The notes beneath the pieces were generated by a model, which was not told the DNA's origin, ran no database searches, and saw only the letters and a program-made list of their open reading frames with translations. Source: Bathynomus jamesi (Eukaryota; Arthropoda; Malacostraca; Isopoda; Cirolanidae). Taken from it: 64,000 nucleotides of DNA. The translations under genes were made by a program, and so were the position numbers. Position 1 is the first letter of the stretch. Every line of letters begins with the position of its first letter. Positions 30,803 through 42,206 of this stretch are shown one piece after another. Where the stretch lies: NCBI GenBank assembly GCA_023014485.1, contig JAJOZX010006157.1, positions 185,001 through 249,000 of the forward strand, in the 5' to 3' direction.

Positions 30803-33065
30803 TTATTGGCATTTGTATTCGCATTTTGACTCAAATGTAGACATGTTTGATCTTGAAGCAATTCTTTCCTTTATAAAACCATCTCTATTTTCCTGGCCAC
30901 AGACAGAAGTTGATGCTTCTGTTACAAGTTTGACATGTCTTTCCACAGCTTGTGAATGACATGGGTACTTTTTCAATAGAGGGTTAGTTTCATCACCCCT
31001 TACGATAAGTTCTAACTGGGTGTTTGTCAAGCTTTTTGTCAGAGGTGGTTCATGTCTTGGGTAGTCTCCAAATCGAATTAAATCTGTTTAGTCTCTTGCC
31101 AAGAAATTAATTTTAGGCCGTCTAAGTTCTCTAGTGTCCGAGGACACACTTTCCCTGGCTAAGAGAATGCGCCGGAAAGTTAACTCTCTCATCACTTGCC
31201 TTTCATCACATAACATCGAGACCAATAAAGTTTCTGGGTGAGCAAAATATGCCTCTCTTTCAATAACAGGATCAATGACTGCCTTAAGCTCATCAGATAG
31301 GTATCTTGAACTATATATCATAAACTAGAGGTGCCTTGGTCCCTGGTAATAGTAAGGATTTCGCTTTATATTAAACCACGTTGGGGCATAAACGCGAACA
31401 ATGAATTCGGTCAGAGTTTTCAGGTTTTCTGACAGCTTTTTGGTCGCAACATAAAGTCTAACTATCCTGTTGGCTATCGTAAGCCATCTGGCATGGCTCA
31501 AAGAACCTGGGTTGCGGTTTTCAAGGTTTTGGGAACATTGGCCTTCTATGACTGCATTACAAATTTCCATGAGATACTTTTGATCTTGGCTTAGATCGAG
31601 ATCCCCCAGAATAGAAGGCATATTACTTGATATGATTGCTTCAAACTTGACAACTGGCATCTTTTCGCACGCAGTAAGACTTTTGCCAACAATTCCAGGA
31701 AGGGCTTTTGGTCCTTTGGTTTTACCATCCAAATAATTAAACAAATGGCGGAGATGTAGCTCATTGTTATGCAGCAAGCACACGAACCAATGAAAAGGAG
31801 TATTGTAGTGTACCTCTAGTTGCCTGATAACTCCATTATGTATGCCAGTGTTTACATTGGTTCCATCACATCCAATGACCTTCAGATTGTCTACCTTAAT
31901 ATTGTTACTGTTAAGAGACTTTATCACTCCCTTAGAAATATTAGTTGAATTTCCAGTCACAGGAGTGAAGTGCCCAAGATATTTTGATTCTGGTTCAGCT
32001 ATAAGCGTGATGTGTTCCTCAGTAATTTTGTACTGTAGTACCTCCCATCCTTACAGATATTTGCTTTAGTTAAGTTCTTTCTTCCATCAAAATACAATGT
32101 TTCTATTCTTTCTTCACTTGATTTACTCAACTCCTCTCTGATCTTCTTTCTCTGCCGTCTCACCTTATTCTTATCCACAACATTGTGATAATCTTCAGAG
32201 GTAATGAGACCAAAATCTTCCAGAACAGCAGAGGCAATGGCTGCACCAGCTCTGTCTGATATTTCGAATCGGTCACAAGTTTTTGCTAATGAAGGCAATT
32301 TGCGAGTGAGCTTATGTGCTTCACCTGATTTCTTTATACCTTCCTCAATGTGATCATCATCATCACGCTCTCTATCTGTATCTGTTGATGTGTCAGAATC
32401 AGGAATTGTATGAAAGTTATCCCAGTCCATTGGCTCTTCCCTGGAAGTGGATGGGTTATTGATATCTCCATCTTCAATGTTTTTAGAAAATCGTGCTCTT
32501 TCTTGTTCTTTACGCTCAGATCTGATTTTTAGTTTCTTCGTTGTCTGTAAATCAATACTGCATATTGCCATTTTTCGTGCACCTCTTTGGTCAATTAGGA
32601 AAGAACGTTCCATGGCATGAACTTTTAGCTCTTTTTCACAAGTGCAAGAAAAGAGATCATGGCATTTGCAGGCAGCAATATCAAAAAGCCTTTGATTTTT
32701 GGATTTGAACGCGGTCAGTTTAGATTCAAAATCTTTCCTTTTTCTACCAGTCTTCATCATATTTTTAGATTTTTCGTGACAATCCTTTACTCTGGCTAAT
32801 ATTTGCTGTTCTGATATTGTTGGAATTGATGCACTTTTCTAGATCTCTTTTACCTTTGATGCAACTATTCTTGCCACATCATTAGCATTTGGCTCTTTTT
32901 TCCCCTCACTAGCTATAAGTAAGAGATATCTTGTTTGTAAATATTATTTTAAAACGTCTTCATATAGGGAAGTTGATTTTCACTAAGCTCAGCTTTCCCA
33001 AAAAGGAAACAGCTGGACTCATGATTTTTTTCAACAGTTGCTTTCACTTTTACGGCCTCAGCCAT
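30803..33065 (-). pseudogene. hAT-like transposase of element 5
   Basis: The N-terminus is unclear because of stops between 33065 and 32760. Then FDIAACKCHDLFSCTCEKEL (Cys-rich module), LKVHAMERSFLIDQRGARK, CDRFEISDRAGAAIASAVL, VVDKNKVRRQRKKIREE and LYFDGRKNLT (first Asp). After a break come EEHITLIAEPES, IGCDGTNVNTG (second Asp), CLLHNNELHLRHLF, DQKYLMEICNAV and HARWLTIANRIVRLY. Then YAPTWFNIK, EREAYFAHPETLL and YPCHSQAVERHVKLVTEAS (candidate Glu). Frameshifts are near 32000, 31325 and 31085. The domain order equals that of elements 2 to 4. Confidence 0.8.
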
Positions 33066-33496
33066 TTCGGATAATTTGGGAAAGTCACTTTGTTAGTGTA
33101 ACAACGCGCATATAACTATTCAAATAATCAAATCTGGAAAGAAAAATTGTATATATAAATTATATATATTCTGGACGAAACACAGTCAAGAAAAACATAA
33201 TAGCAACAAGAATACAAAAAATATAAGAAAATCTTAATAAAAAATCATAATTGCCAAATAATTAATAAAATTTATGTATTTAAATAAAGTTTTAAAAGTT
33301 TTAAGTTTTTGTAATGTTTTACGTTTTACTTGCAATCTTCAGAGGACATGCGGAACATCTAAAACTTGATCAATTTAGTTTTTTAATCATTGTTGAGCAT
33401 TTATAGTGCATCTACATATTTATTGCACACAGGCATGTGGAAATTCATAAATTTAATTTTTCGATCCAGCCTACTGTACACCAGCCTACTGTACAC

Positions 33497-36400
33497 TTTA
33501 AATTTTAACTCCGACAACATTTACAGAAAACACAAATAGCTGTCTTGTTTGCGGTTTTATCGCTGTGATTTTAGCGCATATGATCAGTGTTCTTAACATG
33601 ATAGCAAAAACATTTGATTGGGTACAGTTATAGATCATGCACAAAATCTAGTTACCGTATATTGGGGCTTATAAGTCTACAGTCCAAATTAGTTGATCCC
33701 CCAACTTTCAATTTCAGATTTAGATTTTAGCCTATTCTGGGTGTTTAAATCGACCACCAACTTGCCAACATAAGAATGTAAAGCTTTGTAAAAACTTTAT
33801 AAAAATTAGTTATCAAATCCTTCATAATCATCATCATAATCATCATCTGACATCATAAGTTCATTATATGCATCCTGAGATACATTTGCAAGTGCTTCGT
33901 CATATGGATCCAATTCAGATGTTGACCAAAAGCGAGCTAATGCAGGACTGAGGACCTATGACAGGTAGACCCCTCTTTAATTACAAGCTAAAATGGAAAG
34001 TGGAAGGTTAATTTTTTAGACTGGGCCTATAAGCCGACTCCCTACTTTAGGGGCATAATTTTAAGCTTAAAATACCGACTTATACGCCCCAATATACGGT
34101 AGATGCTGCGGGCTTAATTTTGAGTGTAATATAGGTCCTGAAGTGCTGCTGAAAGTGGAACGGGAGATAAGAGTACGAATAGTTTTTGGTTTGGATGAAC
34201 ATGGAGAGCGACGTATGTTTTTAAGTCGTGTGACAAATCAAACAAGGCCTTTGCTTATTTTAGCCTTGGTCGGGGCAACCTACTTTCTTATTGCATATAT
34301 TAGGACGCTTTACGTCAACTATGATTAATGTCGTATGGACGACGTCAGAAGTTGTGTAAGGGGTGTTTTGAGTTTATGAATGATTTGTTAAAGCATTGCA
34401 AGGACTCTCATATGATAAAAACCATAGTTACGTAAAACTACGTAAGCCGAATGATAGAAGCCAAGAAGGGAGAGTATAATAACTGCAAACGTATGTTTTT
34501 TTAATCTCCATAAGATGAATGGTAAGTGAAGAAAGTTAGAGATTTGTGAATGTGAAATGTTTCATACGATGGGTGAGAACGGTACATTCAAGCATAGATG
34601 CGATGAAATTCATTGCTCTACGTGTAATGAGAAATATAGAGCAGATGTGGTGAAACATGTTTGTCATATGAAAGATGCCAAACCTAAACATAAAACGTGT
34701 ATTTCTGTATACTACGACATAGAGACCTATACTAATCCTGAGACGAAAGAATTTATTCCTGATTTACTCCTCAGCCAAACACCCTGTGACGAATGTTCGA
34801 ATGTTAAGAGTGATCAGTGTAAATGTGATAAGCGTATCAATAATTTTATGACGACTGTGACAGAGTCACCAGTAAAGGTGTTTGTGGATTATATGGTCAG
34901 GCTAGCCGATCAATTAAAAAAAAAGGACTGTGCATGTTCTAGCGCATAACGCCGCAACGTTCGATACACAATTTCTTTATAAGGAACTGCTTGAACATGA
35001 GAACTGTTCAAGGGCAACACCCTTGAAAAGAGGTAATAAGCTAATACAAATACAAATAAGGGATAATGTTCAGTTCAAAGACACATAGTTGTTTACGCGT
35101 TGTAAGCTAGCTAAGCTATCCAAAGTGATGGAGGTGGATGCCGAGGTTTCAAAAGGGCATTTCCCTTACACTTTCCTCACTCGTGACGCTTTAAACTACA
35201 TTGGACTACTACCACACAAACATTACTTTAAATACCACAGTATGAGTGCAAACGAAAGACTTTGCTCGTTATTACAACAATTGCAGTGAAGACGATTCTT
35301 ACAACATATCGAATGATGTGAATAATATTGTGTGAACGATGTATGTGTGCTTAGAGTGTGCTTCCAAACTTTTAGAAATATGTATATTACCCGATTCAAT
35401 TGCATCCCTTTGCTTCACTGCATTCAAGAACAATTTCATGCCAAAAACTACACTTACCATCATTCCACGAAACAAAGAACTAAGTTACGGATATAAAGCC
35501 CTTACAGGCTCACACACTTGCAACAATAGGTATGTGTACCAAAAAACACGCTCACAACTCGGGAGAAGTAGCCATCAAGATCAACAGTCGTGCTTTCTGG
35601 GCCGACGGTTGACTGAGGAACTCCGCGCCGGTAAGAAGACAGTGTACTCCTTCCACGGATATCCCTGGCACGGATGCCCACATCCTAAGTGTGGTATCAC
35701 AAGGGACTTCCAAGGTAGATCCTCCGCTGACAGTCTGGCATGGACCCATATTCGAGATCAGCTTATACATTCTCAATTCATTCACAGGATATCGTGGGAA
35801 CACGAGTATGATAAATGGATGGAGACGAATGAGTAATACCGTGACGAAATAAGTTTTAGCAAACGTTCAATGATGGTGGACCCTTTCAAGTGGGTGAGAG
35901 TTTGTTTGGAAGGGTACAAACCATTCAAACTATACTTTTCTCCAGAAGTTGTTAAGATTCACACTTTGACTTTTGCTCATTATACCCTTACGTGATGAAG
36001 AATAATCCATACACCGTAGGTACCCCTTAAAAACTCGTGGGACCCGCCCTACCCACCATTGAAGAGTTCTCAGGCAATTTAAACGAGAACTATGTGGGTC
36101 TATCATTCATTCATGTACTTCCCCTCGTGATTTATGGATGCCCATCTTACCCTTTGTTTTAGATCACCAGCTTATGTTTCTCCTGTGCGTGAAGTGTGTA
36201 GAGGAGAACAATGGAGAGTGTAATCATATAATCAATCAGAAAAAACCGGAAGCGTTTTTACAAATCCTGAGTTGGATCTAGCCGTTCGGCACGGTCACAT
36301 AAAATTTATTTATAAGGTGTGGAGGTTCCGAAAGCTCCATAACCTCTTCACTCCTTATATCAACACTTTCCTGAAAGAAAAAATTGAAGCGTCAGGGTAT

Positions 36401-36664
36401 CCACGGTGTTGAGTCCGAGGACAAAAACGCGGCCTATATTGAAGGTTAACTTAACCACAAGGGGATGTAACTTCAGCGAGATCATGTTCCGCACCACCCT
36501 GGCAAGCGCTTTAGTGCAAAGCTTTTTTCAAACAGTCTTTGGGGCAAGTTTGCACAGAACACTGAGAAGAGTAAGTGCACTTAGCTCATTGCTTTGATGA
36601 AGTATAGGAATACGCCAAAGTTGACGACAAAGAGGTTCTTGAACTTCTACACGTCGGTAATACG
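33497..36664 (+). pseudogene. Polinton DNA polymerase B, exonuclease and palm part
   Basis: 33497-33652 aligns with 62165-62310, then a MITE intervenes, and alignment resumes at 34102. Blocks: a Cys-rich region HRCDEIHCSTCNEKYRADVV, VYYDIETYT (Exo I, Asp-Ile-Glu), HNAATFDTQF (Exo II), KLAKLSKVMEV, FPYTFLTRDALNYIG, WHGCPHPKC, WEHEYDKWM, and FDFCSLYPYVMKN near 35970 (motif A). It has many frameshifts. The gene is cut at 36664 by the Tc1-like element. The family replicates Polinton genomes by protein priming. Cysteine clusters are typical of Polinton polymerases. Confidence 0.75.
33655..34099. mobile_element. pogo/Tigger-like MITE in polymerase gene
   Basis: Inverted ends CCGTATATTGGGGC and GCCCCAATATACGG lie between TA dinucleotides (33653-33654 and 34100-34101). 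The insert interrupts an alignment between this polymerase and the copy at 62.2-62.4 kb, which fixes its borders. It contains a simple CATCATAATCATCAT run and no transposase. Ends of this kind are found in pogo-like MITEs; that family label is inference. Confidence 0.75.
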
Positions 36665-36666
36665 TA

Positions 36667-37725
36667 CAGATGCGCTCATTATCCGTAGGACACTCTTGAG
36701 AACAGATAGTGACACCTGGCATATATTTATTGTGTGTACTACAAGCGGTTTTATGAATGAATCTGGGATTATTTCCATTCAACACTCTGGTTTACATATT
36801 ACTAAGGAACCATAAATGAATAATTAAATATAAATTCAAGAAAGGAATATAAATTACGAAAGATGTCAATAAGGTAAAAAAAAAATGGTCCTTTATAAAC
36901 TAAAAAAAAAAACCTTCGGACGTGATGACAGTGTTCATGGTATTGGCAAACCTGAACGAACTGAAGTTTCAATGTATAAAAACCTGAGCAAATTCCACGA
37001 CTTGCACCACCCATCTCCCTGTATATATTTATTGATTCATTTATTTATTTACATTTAATATTGAACATAGATTCAGATATTATTTTGTTATAACAAAGCT
37101 AGAGCAAAAACCTGATATATATAAATGCATATATAGGCGGTTTATGAATAAAAAAAATGTTTTCATGCATATTAAATTTTAATAACATTATAACATTACC
37201 AGATTGATGGGTATCTCTAGGTTTCATACGTTAGTGCCTAGAATATCTTCCAATTGGCAAATGGACGACAGCTGAATGGATACTACTGGCATGCATGGCA
37301 TTGTTATATCAGGAGAAAATGCTATTTCTAGATCAGTAACACTGATATAGTAGTAAACAGTCACTGAGAGAAATATTATTTTGAAACGAAGGATGTTTTG
37401 TACTGAGGCAGCATCATAAATGCATATAATTGTTCTGTATTAATAAGTTCCATGTTACAACTTAGGTATTGAACTACTGCAGCTGTGACTCTTGGCGGTC
37501 TCTCACCTCAAAGGAGAGAATTACAGAAAATAAAAGTATTACAGTGATTCGTATCAATAAACATAGAGCCATTTAAACGATGATATTTGACAATTTTTCA
37601 AAGGTGTTACACATTCATAATTACCATTGTATTTGAGAGATATTTTATACATGACCAAAACAAATTTAATATCTTGTCCAGCCAACTTTTTTGTCTATGA
37701 CTTCCTGCAGTCGATGTGGTAGAGA
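36667..37725 (+). repeat. Left arm of the Tc1-like element
   Basis: Matches the reverse complement of about 39090-40214 with small indels. Frames within it (for example near 36802-37014) also occur in the other arm and are not genes. Confidence 0.8.
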
Positions 37726-38129
37726 AGCATATTTCATACGCAGCCATATTATGTAAAATAGAAGCTATTCACTTATTACGCCCTGAAAAGCAGTGACTCA
37801 CCTGAACTGAAAGCACAATTCCTGAAAATGCGTTAAGATCTTATTCTGAAGTTTGAGTTTGCAGACACAAATTCGATACACTTTGGGCAAAAGTGGATGG
37901 GACGTATCCTTTGCTTGCTGAAGAGGCAAAGAAAGTGCTGGTGCCTTTTGCGAAAAGTTATCGGGTTAATGACCATTTTCCAAACTGTTTGCGCATTTTA
38001 GCATTTCCACCTGACCTTTAAGATATCACGTGACACCTCATGACGTCATGACAGAAGTGTTAACAGGTATGGTGACTCAGAATAAGCTCACACTATTCCT
38101 GAATCTCATCAAAGCAACTACTCTGCAGA

Positions 38130-39134
38130 ATGGATTATCATCACCAGAAAATTGTTGAAAGGGGAAGAACCATCGGCATGAAGGAGAGCGGGCTGTCTCC
38201 AACTCAAATTGCAAGAGAACTTGGAATTTCTCGGAACACTGTTTATATATGGTTGAAAAGCTGGCAAGAGGAAGGAAATTTACGAAATCACCGCAGAACG
38301 GGGAAACCTCGACTGATAACTGCTGCGGATGATCGGAGAATCTGCGATGTTGCCGAAGTCCATCCTTTTATCAATGCTGTTGCCGTAAGGGAACATTTGC
38401 AGCTTGAAGCTTGATGTTTCGGCAGTGACAGTAAGGCGGCGGCTACATGAAGCTTGGTTACACCATAGTACCCCGGCAATCAAGAAGAAGTTAAATAAGG
38501 AACATGGAGAAAATAGACTGCGACTTGCTCAGCAACATGTTGACAAAGGGCTTTTGGAGTCGAGTGATATTTACAAATGAAAAGACCTTTTCCTCCACAT
38601 CCCATGGCCGTCATTTTTGGAGGAGGAATAATACTCGATATACTCAAAAGCACATCTATGAGAAAGCACGTCGCGGTCATGTCACCTGTAACATGTGGGA
38701 ATGGATTCATCATGGTGTCGGAGAGCTCACCAAAATAGAAGGGAGTTTACTACAGCTCAGCATATAGAAATTTTTGAAGAGGTTATGCTTCCTTCTGTGC
38801 GTGCATTTACTCTGCAGTTTCCTGAGCAAATCATTTTTATGCAAGACAGGTCCCTAATTCACTCAGCACGGATCATCACACGCTGGTTCTCTGAGCAAAG
38901 AAATATCGACCTTCTGGATTGGCCAAGAAAGGGTTGTGATATTAAGCCCATCAAGAATATATGGGCCAATATTGTAATGTGTGGGAACCAGCGGAGGAAC
39001 GAACAACGGACCAGCTTTTGCAACACACATTTAGTGAGTGGGAGTTGCTGAGGAGGAATCAACAGCTGGTATATAATCATGTTGCTTCTGTACCACATCG
39101 ACTGCAGGAAGTCGTAGAAAACACCGGTGGCTAG
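38130..39134 (+). pseudogene. Tc1-like transposase, catalytic residues mutated
   Basis: Starts at ATG 38130. Helix-turn-helix: LSPTQIARELGISRNTVYIW. A frameshift near 38410. DDE part: VIFTNEKTFS, where the first Asp is Asn (about 38569); IFMQDRSLIHS keeps the second Asp (about 38840); CDIKPIKNIWA stands where SPDLNPIENLWA is expected, so the Glu is Lys (about 38955). The end VPHRLQEVVENTGG and stop at 39132-39134 lie in the right arm. It is related to 25266-26298 (shared EKTFS, HGVGELT, LPSVRA). Confidence 0.82.
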
Positions 39135-40214
39135 ACAAAATATTAAATTTGTTGTGGTCAGTATAAAATATCTCTCAAATACAATGGTAATTATGAATGT
39201 GTAACACCTTTGAAAAATTGTCAATATCATCGTTTAAATGGCTCTATGTTTATTGATACAAATCACTGTAATAGTTTTATTTTCTGTAATTCTCTCCTTT
39301 GAGGTGAGAGACCGCCAAGAGTCACAGCTTCAGTAGTTCAATACTTAAGTTGTAACATGGACCTTATTAATACAGAACAATTATATGCATTTATGATGCT
39401 GTCTCAATACAAAACATTCTTCGTTTCCAAATAATATTTCTCTCAGTGACTGTTTATTACTATATCAGTGTTACTGATCAAGAAATAGCATTTGCTCCGG
39501 ATATAACAATGCAATGCCAGTAGTATCCACTCAGCTGTCGTCCATTTGCCAATTGGAAGATATTCTAGGCAGTAACGTATGAAACCTAGAGATACCCATC
39601 AATCTGGTAATGTTATAATGTTATTAAAATTTAATATGCATGAAAACATTGTTTTTTCATTCATGAACCGCCCATATATGCATTTATATATATCAGGTGT
39701 TTGCTCTATCTTTGTTATAACACAAAATAATATCTGAATCTAAGCTTATGTTCAATATTAAATGTAAATAAATAAATGAATCAATAAATATAAACAGGGG
39801 ATGGGTGGTGCAAGTCGTGGAATTTGCTCAGGGCGGAATAATGTCTCTTTTTATAGAGTGAAACTTCAGTTCGTTCAGGTTTGCCATACCATGAACACTG
39901 TCATCACGTCCGAAGGTTTTTTTTTATGTTTTAAAATACTATTTTTTATTTACTTTATTGACATCCTCCTTCGTAATTTATGTTCCTTTCTTGAATTTAT
40001 ATTTAATTATTCATTTATGTTTCCTTAGTAATATGTAAACCAGAGTGTTGAATGGAAATAATTATGTTCTAAAGATATTCCGCTATGAGTCAACCAACCA
40101 ATCAGCGCTAAACCCCATATTCATTCATAAAATAGTTTGTAGTACACACAATAAATATATGCCAGGTGTCGCTATCTGTTCTCAAGAGTGTCTTAAGAAT
40201 AATGAGCGCCACTG
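39090..40214 (-). repeat. Right arm of the Tc1-like element
   Basis: Reverse complement of the left arm. It includes the transposase C-terminal codons and stop at its inner edge and the CAGTGGCGCTC terminus at its outer edge. Confidence 0.8.
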
Positions 40215-40216
40215 TA

Positions 40217-40821
40217 CATAATATGTTACAATAAGACTGCGTTGGCTACAGACACATCCCACGTCTGAAACATTGCTGTGGCTAGTTTAACGACGACTTA
40301 CAGACGCATCAAACTTTTGGAGAGAATGCATTCATTCTCTGGGTTGACTGGTCCTGTACGCCAATACCGACAGTGTGGTGCTTGCGACGAAGAAGGGTAA
40401 ATATATGCCTCCTAAAGATGACTTTCTCAGTGAGCTCACCGACAAGATCAAGGAAGAGTGTTGGGACAGTGCTTATGCTGACTCTTTTGTTTCATACGGG
40501 CCAAAAACTTATAGAATACATGTGAGGATTTGGGATGAATTCAATTACATCGAAAAGAATAAGGATATCACTTTCAGCCGAGTAAAACTTCAAATTATAA
40601 ACTTCACCTCACTTAATGGTCTGGTGTGCCTGGAGGATCGTGAAGATGGTAACGATGCCGCGCCCCCTCACCGGGTTGTTAGAACGCATAACGTTCGCGT
40701 TCAGAAACTTGGCGGTGTGAAAGAGCTTAGAGGAACTAATGTGTGTCGTAACACTTAGAGAAAATGATATAAATTAACTGGGACCTATGATAGTGTTCCC
40801 TTTGGCTTCCGTGAAGAGTGA
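40217..40821 (+). pseudogene. Polinton DNA polymerase B, C-terminal part
   Basis: Continues the gene cut at 36664. Motif C of family B polymerases (YxDTDS) reads YANTDSVVLATKKGKYMP near 40360, so a catalytic Asp is Asn. Then FLSELTDKIKEE, YADSFVSYGPKTY, and a C-terminal tail KLGGVKELRGTNVCRNT to a stop at 40819-40821, with two in-frame stops after CRNT. The same tail occurs at 45316-45480 (minus). A deletion between the two pieces is possible because some palm blocks are missing. Confidence 0.78.
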
Positions 40822-41078
40822 TTAAAGGGCCTACTGTATATATTTTGACATAATTTACTGATATCCTTTTGAAAGTTTTTTACTGTTCATCTATTTTATA
40901 AATTATTTAAAACGTGTACTTTAAAGTAATTATTCCACGTGTTTAGGTTGTACGTATCATTTTTCTTTCTTTTCTTTTGAATATATATATATATATATAT
41001 ATAGTTGAAAAATATATTGTTGAAAATAGTCTCATATAATGTAAGGTCAGTGAGGAATTCAACTGTAGATGTTAGTAG
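40822..41078. other. No gene; includes a (TA)n run
   Basis: AT-rich sequence downstream of the polymerase stop with (TA)n at about 40981-41003. A Polinton terminal repeat might be expected beyond this point but was not recognised. Confidence 0.5.
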
Positions 41079-41470
41079 AATGGGCGCAAAATGTTAGAGT
41101 GCAATGCAATTGCAAATATTGATCAATGTTGCAAGATGTTAGGCAACAAGGGGGAGGGGGACTGTTGCAATAAGTTAGGCAACTATGAGGTAGTGGTTAT
41201 CCCCCAAGTTGCAATGAACTCACCCAGCATGCTGGGGAGACCTTTGCGGGAGAAGCTGGGACGGCTTCACCCACAAAGGGGTATACCTAACGTAAGAGAA
41301 GGAGAGAAAGGAGAAGGAGAGAGCAGTGTTCGCTCGGCTCCTGCCAAGCGCATATTGAGAGTTCATCCGAGCGCCCGCTGTCCTATAAGTTCCAAATCAG
41401 CCAGTTGGCTTAGAAGGCTTCTTAGAAAACGTAAATGGCTTGTTCAGGTGTACATTATTAGGGTTGAGTT
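41079..41470 (+). repeat. ~390-bp interspersed repeat R, copy 1
   Basis: Begins ATGGGCGCAAAATGTTAGAG and GTGCAATGCAATTGCAAAT, and includes a TTATCCCCCAAKTTGCAATG block, a purine-rich GAGAGAAAGGAG stretch, and an end at CAGCCAGTTGGCTTAGAAG. A second copy in the same orientation is at 47165-47580. Both stand next to a Polinton polymerase end. From 41510 to 41600 follow short degenerate repeats of a CCAGTTGGCTTAA unit. Confidence 0.65.
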
Positions 41471-41897
41471 GGTAGATTGCGCTAGTTAATTAATTAAAGC
41501 AAATATTCTCGACAGTTCGCTTTCCGCCAGATGGCATAATCCGCCAGTTGGCTTAATCCGGCAGTTGACTTAACCAGCTAGTTGACGTAGAATACCTACA
41601 AGTCAGATGTATATAATACCTTTTCAACTGCCAGATTGCACTCTTCAGATATTCTTGACAGATGGTTTAGAAATCCGTCAGTCAGTTTAGAAAGCAGCCA
41701 TTTGGTATAATTAAATAATAATATCATTTAAACCAAAATAATTAAATAAATCACCATTACATCATTCTGTTTATTTAGACGAATTATTGGAATCAATTTC
41801 CCAAAATATATAGAAAATAATTATACAATCAAACGATGGAATATATATTATCAAAAAACAAAATAAAAAATAATACCGTAAGAAATACGAACGAGGA

Positions 41898-41908
41898 ATA
41901 TATATATA

Positions 41909-41972
<64 letters not shown>
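41898..41972. repeat. (TA)n microsatellite, long
   Basis: About 75 bases of TA with one TGTG break. The surrounding 41600-42200 is AT-rich with no gene visible. Confidence 0.9.
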
Positions 41973-41979
<7 letters not shown>

Positions 41980-42206
41980 TTACATTAAATAATTAAATAT
42001 ATTGAAAATAATAATATTTAAAATAAAAAAATAATAATATACCAAACGAAGGAGTATAATCATCAACATATTGGTACAGGAAAAATATATACACACACAC
42101 AATTATATTAAATAATCAAATATATTGAAAACAAATATACTGTACATCAAAATACTTTATGTTCTACGGCGCAAAACATTAAACTCACAAGTAATCGAAT
42201 TTACAG

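Larger units (their letters stand above)
30485..33473 (-). mobile_element. hAT-like element 5 (subfamily B)
   Basis: Left end TAGGCCGGGTCGTTTTTGC, right end TTTTTCGATCCAGCCTA. Target duplication CTGTACAC is exact (30477-30484 and 33474-33481). Sequence on either side joins into the polymerase B alignment. A further 15-bp copy of CAGCCTACTGTACAC follows at 33482-33496, so the right border is tandemly duplicated. Confidence 0.88.
36667..40214 (+). mobile_element. Tc1-like element with ~1.1-kb inverted arms
   Basis: Ends are CAGATGCGCTCATT and AATGAGCGCCACTG, flanked by TA (36665-36666 and 40215-40216). The left arm (36667 to about 37725) and right arm (about 39090-40214) are inverted repeats over roughly 1.1 kb. 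The right arm begins inside the last codons of the transposase, so the left arm carries an antisense copy of the gene's end. The element splits a polymerase B relic. Confidence 0.85.
27330..40821. mobile_element. Polinton/Maverick relic B with three later insertions
   Basis: Gene order from left: integrase (minus), packaging ATPase (minus), then protein-primed DNA polymerase B (plus) in four pieces: 29640-30476, 33497-33652, 34102-36664 and 40217-40821. The pieces align in order with the polymerase at 61.8-64 kb and the one at 45.3-47.2 kb. They are separated by hAT-like element 5, a 445-bp MITE, and a Tc1-like element. Capsid genes were not found. Terminal repeats of the Polinton were not identified, so the outer limits are approximate. 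Confidence 0.78.

Noticed and set aside
36802..40028. Open frames starting MGGASRGICSG in both arms of the Tc1-like element
   Set aside because: They are mirror copies in noncoding inverted arms, differ by frameshift-like changes and match no protein family.
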